Below, piece after piece: positions 58,432 through 64,000 of a stretch of DNA of 64,000 nt (the first letter of the stretch is position 1; the number at the start of each line of letters is the position of its first letter). The position numbers and the translations under genes are program-made. Source of the DNA: Lacipirellula limnantheis (GTDB lineage: Bacteria > Planctomycetota > Planctomycetia > Pirellulales > Lacipirellulaceae); NCBI RefSeq assembly GCF_007746075.1, contig NZ_CP036339.1, forward strand, positions 5,919,786-5,983,785, written 5' to 3'. The notes under the pieces are model-generated. The model did no database searches. It saw only the letters and a program-made list of their open reading frames with translations, and was not told the origin of the DNA.

Positions 58432-59120
58432 TCAATGGGTCGAGAAATTGCAAGACGTTGACGCGGCGGCACAAAGGGCGTTGAAATTGCGTTCGGCCAG
58501 AGCGCGTTCGAGGATGTACGCTGAGTTTGTTGGCGGCAGCCATTGAATCTTGAAGCGCCGTTGAGCTTGCGATTGGGTTCGGGTATCGAGTGCCTGGAAC
58601 ACCTCACCAGATTGCCCGTTTTCCGCTCGATAGGCTGCCACGCCAAGGATGGCGAGCCCCAAGGCGCGTAACATCGCTGCGTCCGTCACGATTACCATGC
58701 CGCGAAGGCGCCATCGGATCAGGCCCATTGGGTGCTTGAAACGCGACATCGTCGCCTCACCGCCAGCCCGCCAGCAGAATCGGTCCCGGAACTCTTCGCT
58801 TGCGTCCCAAAGCCGTCGCGCCCGTTGCTTCACGCGGTCGCGATCGTATTGCCAGCGACTTTCATTGCGTCCGACCGCAGCGGCGCAACAATCGTCTCGG
58901 CCCGGGCACGCCTGACACACGGCCGAATCGAACGACACACCGAAGCGCACTTCCGCGACGCTCGTTCCCACCGGTGAGTGACCGGTCGGACAGCACGACG
59001 CGTCCCTGGACGTCCAACTCGAAGTCCTCAAAGGTCAACTTGCCTTGACGTTTCCCTTGGGAGGTCATCGCTGGCGAAACATTCCGACGTGAAGTCTGCG
59101 GCCCTCTCAATACGCAGTTT
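58432..59120 (-). pseudogene. IS1182-like transposase, truncated and frameshifted
   Basis: The C-terminal part reads SAVCQACPGRDDCCAAAVGR, EEFRDRFCWRAGGEATMSRF and KHPMGLIRWRLRGMVIVTDA, matching the end of IS1182-type transposases. The preceding part (QGKRQGKLTFEDFELDVQGR) lies in another frame, so a frameshift occurred near 59000. The N-terminal half with the first catalytic Asp is gone. No terminal repeats are seen. Confidence 0.8.
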
Positions 59121-59309
59121 TCGGCTTGCAAAGCGCCTCTCGCGCGAATGGCGTTGAACTGGCGCCTTTGGTCGTTCACCTTAGGTACGCCCGCTCAGGA
59201 CGCGGACTCATCGACGTTTGAGGCTTTCACTTGGGCGCGGAGCACCGATCGACTATACTCCACCACGCCCCTAGGCGACCGCCATTCAAGCTTGGGTGCG
59301 GACTTCTCA

Positions 59310-60278
59310 ATGGATCACTCAAAATCCTTACGCGGCGCCTCGGTGCGACGACGCGGTTTCACGCTCGTGGAACTGCTTGTTGTGATCGCGATTATTGGAG
59401 TGTTGGTCGGGCTCCTGCTGCCGGCTGTCCAAGCGGCCCGCGAGTCGGCGCGGCGTTCGCATTGCGTCAACAATCTACGCCAAATCGGCGTGGCGCTGAC
59501 CAACTTTCATGACGCCCACGGCGCGTTGCCCGCCGGTTCGCCAGATTGCTGCAGCGTGCCGGGCAGTCTCTGGACGACGTCGACCTTTCCTTTCATCGAG
59601 CAGCAAGCCGCCTACAATCGGTTGAACCTCTCCAAGCCCTTCAATGACGCGAGTTCTAATCGCGAAGCCGTGAAGCAGGTCGTTCCAACGTTCATCTGCC
59701 CCAGCAGCGTGCGAGCAAGTGAGCCCATATTTACCGACCGATTCAACCATAATCCGGTCGTCGCGGCTGGAACGTGGTATACCGCTTCCATGGGCCCTAC
59801 CATGCCCGATCAATGTCCATTCTGTCCGGCCGGACAGATCGCCAGTGATGACAACTATTGCTGTCAAGGCAACAACTTCGGCACCACTGCGGGCAATGGT
59901 TATCCGATAGGCAGTTCCGTGGGAATGTTTGGTAGGCATCACTTGCCCAAGGTGTCGTTCGAAAAGGTGACTGACGGCCTGTCGAACACCGTCATGTGCG
60001 GCGAGACGCTACCAGAGGAATGCGTATTCTTTTCGCTGTACGCCACGAACTTTACCCTCACCTCGACCTCGATTCCGCTGAACACTCGCATTAGCGACAA
60101 GGGCCGCGGCGAGCGGTGGTGGGAAACTAGCGGGTTTAAAAGCGAGCATCTCGGCGGCGCCCATTTGGTAATGGGTGATACCAGCGTCCACTATGTCAAT
60201 GAGACGATCGATTACCGCGCCTACAACCAACTCGGAACGCGAGCGGGCGGCGAAACAGCGTCGCTGCTCGGTAACTAG
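59310..60278 (+). CDS. DUF1559 pseudopilin-like protein
   Basis: A 322-aa protein with the type IV prepilin-like N-terminus RRGFTLVELLVVIAIIGVLV GLLLPAVQ, directly followed by the DUF1559 signature AARESARRSHCVNNLRQIGV. Later it has ADHSHGA-like C-terminal sequence SEHLGGAHLVMGDTSVHYVN. These proteins are hugely expanded in planctomycetes; cleavage before the Phe by a prepilin peptidase is expected. The ATG at 59310 has no clear ribosome site. The lipoprotein gene starts two bases after its stop codon. Confidence 0.94.
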   Translation: MDHSKSLRGASVRRRGFTLVELLVVIAIIGVLVGLLLPAVQAARESARRSHCVNNLRQIGVALTNFHDAHGALPAGSPDCCSVPGSLWTTSTFPFIEQQAAYNRLNLSKPFNDASSNREAVKQVVPTFICPSSVRASEPIFTDRFNHNPVVAAGTWYTASMGPTMPDQCPFCPAGQIASDDNYCCQGNNFGTTAGNGYPIGSSVGMFGRHHLPKVSFEKVTDGLSNTVMCGETLPEECVFFSLYATNFTLTSTSIPLNTRISDKGRGERWWETSGFKSEHLGGAHLVMGDTSVHYVNETIDYRAYNQLGTRAGGETASLLGN

Positions 60279-60279
60279 C

Positions 60280-60759
60280 ATGCCAAACGCCTTGTTACTT
60301 CGGCGCCTCGGCGACTCAGGGCGCGTTAGATCTGCTGTCTCTTACAGTTACAGGATTTGCATGGGGGCCTGGCTCATGCTCGCCTGTGGGTGCGGCGAAG
60401 ATCGCGGTCTAATCCCCGTGTACGGGACGGTCACGCTTGAAGGCAAGCAGATGCCGGGCGCCGGCGACCTGACGTTTGTGCCGGTCGAGGTCGCCGCTGG
60501 TTTTCCGACGCGCCCCGCCAAAGCGGAGTTCGCTGTCGATGGCGAGTATAGCGCTCAGTCGTATCAGCCGGGCGATGGCTTGTATCCGGGGACTTACCGA
60601 GTGCTGGTCTCGTGTTGGGAGGTTCCTCCCACTCCGGACGGGCCGCCGGCCAAGAGTTTTATCGCGCGACGTTACCAGAATCGCGAGGACAGCAAGCTTG
60701 AAGTGAAGGTCGACGCCGCCATGGATCGCATCGAGTTCCCGATCGATCTCACACCGTAG
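60280..60759 (+). CDS. Lipoprotein with transthyretin/carboxypeptidase-regulatory-like domain
   Basis: About 159 aa. A hydrophobic run MGAWLMLACGCGED gives a lipobox Cys; the mature part (LIPVYGTVTLEGKQMPGAGD LTFVPVE ... YPGTYRVLVSCWEVP) is an Ig-like/transthyretin-like beta-domain. Such a lipoprotein nearly always follows DUF1559 in planctomycetes. The ATG at 60280 is one base after the DUF1559 stop codon, suggesting coupling; a second ATG at 60361 has AGGA upstream and would give a short leader. Confidence 0.85.
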   Translation: MPNALLLRRLGDSGRVRSAVSYSYRICMGAWLMLACGCGEDRGLIPVYGTVTLEGKQMPGAGDLTFVPVEVAAGFPTRPAKAEFAVDGEYSAQSYQPGDGLYPGTYRVLVSCWEVPPTPDGPPAKSFIARRYQNREDSKLEVKVDAAMDRIEFPIDLTP

Positions 60760-60928
60760 CGGTATTGCAGGGTGAAAGTCAACGCCTCGGTTAGCCGTTC
60801 CCAACGCGGTCGCGGGCGAACGGGGCGGGTCGCTCTGCGAAGAGAGCGGGTTCAGGGCCAGCGTTGACCGCGTTGGGCCGCCATAACTCCGGACAACCGG
60901 ATCAAGACCAACTGAGGAGTGCTTTGGC

Positions 60929-61804
60929 ATGCCCGATCAAACACGATCGCATCCGACTGTGCGTCTGACGGTTTTCCTGGGAAGCGTCCTCCTAACCAGC
61001 TGTTTGGGAAACGATGCCATGGCGGCGTTCACGCCGGCGACTTACGAGGCGCGACGCACGACTGCCGCGCCGACGATCGACGGAGACCTCAGCGACTCCG
61101 CTTGGTCTTCCGCCCAGGCGATCGGGCCGTTTTTCGCCTATCGATCGGGAGGGGCACCGGCCGCGGCCGAGACCTCGATGCGGATCTTGTGGGACGATCT
61201 GTTCCTCTATGTCTCGATGCAGGCGAGTGACGCAGACATCCGCTCCTCGTGCAGTTTGGCGGGAGCTTGCGGACATGACGCCGCGCTATTTCTGGGCGAC
61301 GTGGTCGAACTGTTCGTCCGCGAATCGACGTCGCAGGTTCGCTATCACGAGTTTGAATGGAGTCCGCTTGGCTCGGATTTCGACGCTCGCTTCGAGTCGA
61401 GATTCGGCGCGCCAGGCGCCGCCTGGGAATCGGGGCTTCTCTCGGCCGTCCTCGTCAGCGGCACCGTTGATGCAGCGTCGGATACCGATCTCGGCTGGGC
61501 GGCTGAGGCGAGAATCCCGCTGGCGTCGTTCCAATCCGCCGTTAAGGTCGGGACCACATGGACGTTCACCGGCGCCCGCTACGACTACCATAACCGAAAC
61601 GTACCTGGCGGGCCGGCGCTGATGATGTCGACGCGCGGCGATCCCTCTGCACCAGCTGGCGGAGTGACTAATGGTTTCCATACCTATGAGATCTACGACA
61701 AGCTGCGATTTGTGGGCGAGCCTGTGCCTGAACCACCGGCGCTCGAGATCGCAGCCGGGGCTTTGGCGGCCATCATGATGATGCGTCGTCGGCAGCATGT
61801 CTGA
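60929..61804 (+). CDS. CBM9-like secreted protein with PEP-CTERM anchor
   Basis: A 291-aa protein: signal peptide (VRLTVFLGSVLLTSCLGNDA), then a CBM9/DUF1083-type beta-sandwich (APTIDGDLSDSAWSSAQAIG, RILWDDLFLYVSMQASDADI, VVELFV). The C-terminus PVPEPPALEIAAGALAAIMM ends in RRR, a PEP-CTERM sorting signal handled by exosortase. The role is probably carbohydrate binding at the cell surface. GAGGAG lies 9 bases before the ATG. Confidence 0.9.
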   Translation: MPDQTRSHPTVRLTVFLGSVLLTSCLGNDAMAAFTPATYEARRTTAAPTIDGDLSDSAWSSAQAIGPFFAYRSGGAPAAAETSMRILWDDLFLYVSMQASDADIRSSCSLAGACGHDAALFLGDVVELFVRESTSQVRYHEFEWSPLGSDFDARFESRFGAPGAAWESGLLSAVLVSGTVDAASDTDLGWAAEARIPLASFQSAVKVGTTWTFTGARYDYHNRNVPGGPALMMSTRGDPSAPAGGVTNGFHTYEIYDKLRFVGEPVPEPPALEIAAGALAAIMMMRRRQHV

Positions 61805-61914
61805 ACGCCCGGCTGCTCCATCGCTGTTACATCCTCGAAACCAAGGTTGGGAACTATTGGCTAGGGAAGCTGGCCTGTGCAGCGTCCGGTGACGCGGAAG
61901 CCATTCGCTTATTC
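61805..61914. other. Short intergenic stretch
   Basis: No feature is recognised. An open frame reads through this stretch into the small gene at 61915, so that gene may be the tail of a decayed larger one. Confidence 0.4.
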
Positions 61915-62133
61915 ATGACGCTCGCTGAGGTGGCCGAAAAGAGCAGCGTGCCAATCGAGGAGATCCTTGAGCGGCTCAAGCTGCCGCCAAACACGGCGCC
62001 GTCGGAGCAGGTTGGATGCTTTTTGAGAACGCATAGTCTGGACATGTCGGCATTGCGGCAAGCCGTCGGGCAAGACGATTCTGCGGAATACTTCGTTAGA
62101 GAAAGCTGCCGCAGCGGTACGGTTCGTCCATAA
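61915..62133 (+). CDS. Small helical protein, DUF4405-tail-like
   Basis: A 72-aa frame: MTLAEVAEKSSVPIEEILER LKLPPNTAPSEQVG then SLDMSALRQAVG. This repeat-like helix pattern resembles the C-terminal module of some DUF4405 membrane cytochrome proteins. It may be a free-standing copy or a remnant. It lies near the multiheme cytochrome gene, which would suit an electron-transfer context. Confidence 0.5.
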   Translation: MTLAEVAEKSSVPIEEILERLKLPPNTAPSEQVGCFLRTHSLDMSALRQAVGQDDSAEYFVRESCRSGTVRP

Positions 62134-62308
62134 TTGTGCGAGTTCGCAAGGTAGCCGCGGCTCAGCCTGCCTGAACGGGCCGTGAACTCCGTAAGTAGTG
62201 GCTGCATTGATTGACGATCCAATCGCGGTCTGCCATATGCGGTTGATTCAACGGTAATTCAATTCAAAAAGTTGCTCGCGCTGGGACGAAGGTTCCGGGA
62301 AGCTTGCC

Positions 62309-62512
62309 ATGCCCGCACTACCAACTATGGAGGAGTACCGTCAGGCAATGCGAACGCAGGTTTATTCGCGCTGCCCTGACCGCCCGCGGGATGGTCCGCC
62401 CTACTTACTGCCCGGTAAGCAGGGCGGCGTCGAATTGCATCTGGAGCGGCTTGTGGACGTGGTTCATGCCAACGCCGTGCGGCAGGTCTATGCGTACACT
62501 GTCGGATTTTAA
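62309..62512 (+). CDS. Small protein near the multiheme cytochrome, possibly truncated
   Basis: A 67-aa frame starting MPALPTMEEYRQAMRTQVYS RCPDRPRDGPPYLLPGKQGG and ending YAYTVGF. The CPDRP-GPPYLLPGK pattern recalls small proteins encoded beside planctomycete redox clusters, which are usually longer, so this could be cut short. Function is unknown. Confidence 0.5.
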   Translation: MPALPTMEEYRQAMRTQVYSRCPDRPRDGPPYLLPGKQGGVELHLERLVDVVHANAVRQVYAYTVGF

Positions 62513-62590
62513 CTCACGATTTGTACTGACCTTCCGAACCGGCTCTACGTCAAGGGAGGTTCTCGTCTTGGTCTTGGGATTGGCTAAGCT

Positions 62591-63970
62591 CTAGTCGCCT
62601 CGATGGTGCTCGAACTGCGGGCTCGGCGGCGTCGTGTGGCACACGGTGCATTTGTTGATCACGCCGGCGTGCCCCTGATGTTCGATGGCTTGAATGTTGT
62701 CCTGGAACGTCAGGGCCGGCCCAATGGCGTGCGGGCTGCCGTGGCAGGCCGCACAATGTACGTTGCCGTGACCGTGCGATTCTTTAAATAGCTTGCCCGG
62801 CTCCTCAAAGTCGAATTCCGGCTGGCGAGCTTGGTGACAGCCCGCACAAGTCGGTTCGTCGACCCACGGCGTTCGCGTCGGATTGCCGACGGCCGCCATG
62901 TCTCCATGGCATTGGATGCAATAAATCCCTTTGGCAAAGTGGACGTCACGTTGACAATTCGTCTGGAACCCAGGGTGGCATGCATAGCAAGCGTTCGTCA
63001 CCCCCATCGCCGCGAGCGGCTGCATGCGGTTGGCATGCGAACTGTGCATCGCGTGCGACATCGTGGAAATGCCAACGACGCCTGGCGTTCCCAACGCGGG
63101 GTCGGCGTGGCACGACGCGCACAACACCGGGCCGTTGCCGAGGAGGCTTGTGTTGTGCTTCAGATCATGCTTGCGCAGGATGTCGGCATCGACCATCGGC
63201 CCAGGCATGCCCGGGGCATGGCAGACGTTGCAGCTGATTTCCCACGAAACGGGAACCACAGGGCGAGTCGTCGCCACGACGTTTCCTTGCGAAACGACCT
63301 CTACTTTGGCAAGGTTGTAGGGACTCAAAAAGCCTCGATCGTCGATGGGCGTCACGGGAATTCCCGTTGCGGCCCAGTCGTTGGCGCCGGTCGGCGCCAT
63401 GGAGCCCGACAACCCGTGGCCCGTCAGGCCGACGTCCGGCGGCAATATCACACCGAAAAGTTGCGGCGCAAACTGCCAGAAGTTCGTCTTCTGGACCGAC
63501 GACGTATTGTTTGGAATCGAGTAGTTGACGGTCACCCCGCTCGTGACGATCCGCGGCTCGCGACCCCGCCGAATGACCTGCGCGTGAAGCGAGTTGAAGG
63601 GTGGCAGGATACACAGCTGCGAAAAATCCTGGTTCATGCAATGCATGCCAAGATCGTTAAACCCCAACACGACGTATGCGTCATTCGTCGGCTGTTGCTT
63701 CTGCTGCGTGGGACGCTTCACAGGACGCGACGGCGGTTGGATTTGGGCCGCTCGTGGCTCAGACTGTTGCAGTTGGGCAGCACGCGGCGCCGTCGAAATG
63801 GCGTCGCTGCCGCGAGGCGTCGCGGAATAGCCGCCCGGGAGGAAAAACTGTAGGCTCGCCGCGCACGCCGCAAAGGCCCCTACCTTGAGGGCCAATCTTC
63901 GATCCGCGGACTGAGAAGATTCTTGCCGTTGTCGAACTCGTCCCATGTGATTACTCGCACGACGGGTCAA
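62591..63970 (-). CDS. Secreted heptaheme c-type cytochrome
   Basis: A 459-aa protein with an N-terminal membrane segment (LALKVGAFAACAASLQFFLP), a beta-rich region (YVVLGFNDLGMHCMNQDFSQ, VTVNYSIPNN) and then seven CxxCH heme sites: CNVCH, CASCH, CYACH, CIQCH, CAGCH, CAACH and CTVCH (about residues 245-450). It should carry electrons in the periplasm. The ADRRLALK segment hints at Tat or an anchor. Start: TTG at 63970 has GAGG 4 bases away; an ATG at 63946 is an alternative. The two small frames at 61915 and 62309 converge on it. Confidence 0.93.
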   Translation of the reverse strand: MTRRASNHMGRVRQRQESSQSADRRLALKVGAFAACAASLQFFLPGGYSATPRGSDAISTAPRAAQLQQSEPRAAQIQPPSRPVKRPTQQKQQPTNDAYVVLGFNDLGMHCMNQDFSQLCILPPFNSLHAQVIRRGREPRIVTSGVTVNYSIPNNTSSVQKTNFWQFAPQLFGVILPPDVGLTGHGLSGSMAPTGANDWAATGIPVTPIDDRGFLSPYNLAKVEVVSQGNVVATTRPVVPVSWEISCNVCHAPGMPGPMVDADILRKHDLKHNTSLLGNGPVLCASCHADPALGTPGVVGISTMSHAMHSSHANRMQPLAAMGVTNACYACHPGFQTNCQRDVHFAKGIYCIQCHGDMAAVGNPTRTPWVDEPTCAGCHQARQPEFDFEEPGKLFKESHGHGNVHCAACHGSPHAIGPALTFQDNIQAIEHQGHAGVINKCTVCHTTPPSPQFEHHRGD

Positions 63971-64000
63971 GTCGCCTCAACGATCAATGGAAGCAAGTCC

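Overview
The window is GC-rich bacterial DNA that reads as a planctomycete of the Pirellulales type. The evidence is the mix of families: paired DUF1501 and DUF1549/DUF1553 genes with Planctomycete-type cytochrome domains, a sulfatase, DUF1080, a DUF1559 pseudopilin-like protein, a CehA/McbA-type metallohydrolase, a ceramidase-like protein, many Tat and Sec signals, and PEP-CTERM sorting. Several palindromic intergenic repeat families recur across the window. One of them is split by a complete 959-bp IS element with a 4-bp target duplication.

Layout. 1-8 kb: secreted hydrolases (sulfatase, PHP-type metallohydrolase, ceramidase-like, creatininase), then the IS. 8.8-25 kb: surface, redox and polymer-degradation genes (Tat-exported unknown, MFS transporter, cytochrome-WD40, two DUF1501 genes, PPC-domain protein, two DUF1549/1553 cytochromes, DUF1080). 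25.7-34.1 kb: a membrane acyltransferase-like protein, a TrhO-RluA fusion, a ChbG-type deacetylase, and a glycerol module of glycerol kinase plus a fused GlpA/second-oxidoreductase protein. 34.1-35.7 kb is mostly non-coding with a broken DUF559 gene.

The standout is 35.7-42.5 kb. Thirty tRNA or tRNA-like genes lie on the plus strand between 35,755 and 40,857, and their anticodons cover all 20 amino acids. The array is interleaved with palindromic repeats, an HNH endonuclease gene with a frameshifted C-terminus, an unrecognised 267-aa protein, and a slipin/Band-7 protein at the distal end. Many of the tRNAs are structurally eroded: lost or shortened D-arms, missing G18-G19, Leu-type tRNAs with short variable loops, and U1-U72 in both Gln tRNAs. 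Almost all carry the dinucleotide CT directly after the discriminator base instead of CCA. I read this as a specialised tRNA array linked to an SPFH/slipin system, possibly a decoy or back-up pool for RNA damage. This is inference.

42.6-50.1 kb: a sialidase, a GntP-type permease, and a four-gene cluster (acyl-CoA dehydrogenase, SDR, APH-like kinase, SDR) resembling the LvaA/LvaC type of 4-hydroxyacyl-CoA catabolism. The last SDR seems to use an ATC start. 50-53.5 kb is gene-poor, with a HEAGH-motif protein and a 177-bp partial duplicate of its gene. 53.5-64 kb: renalase-like oxidoreductase, glutathione peroxidase, DUF2071, small membrane and secreted proteins, a degraded IS1182-like transposase, DUF1559 plus lipoprotein, a CBM9-like PEP-CTERM protein, and a seven-heme cytochrome.
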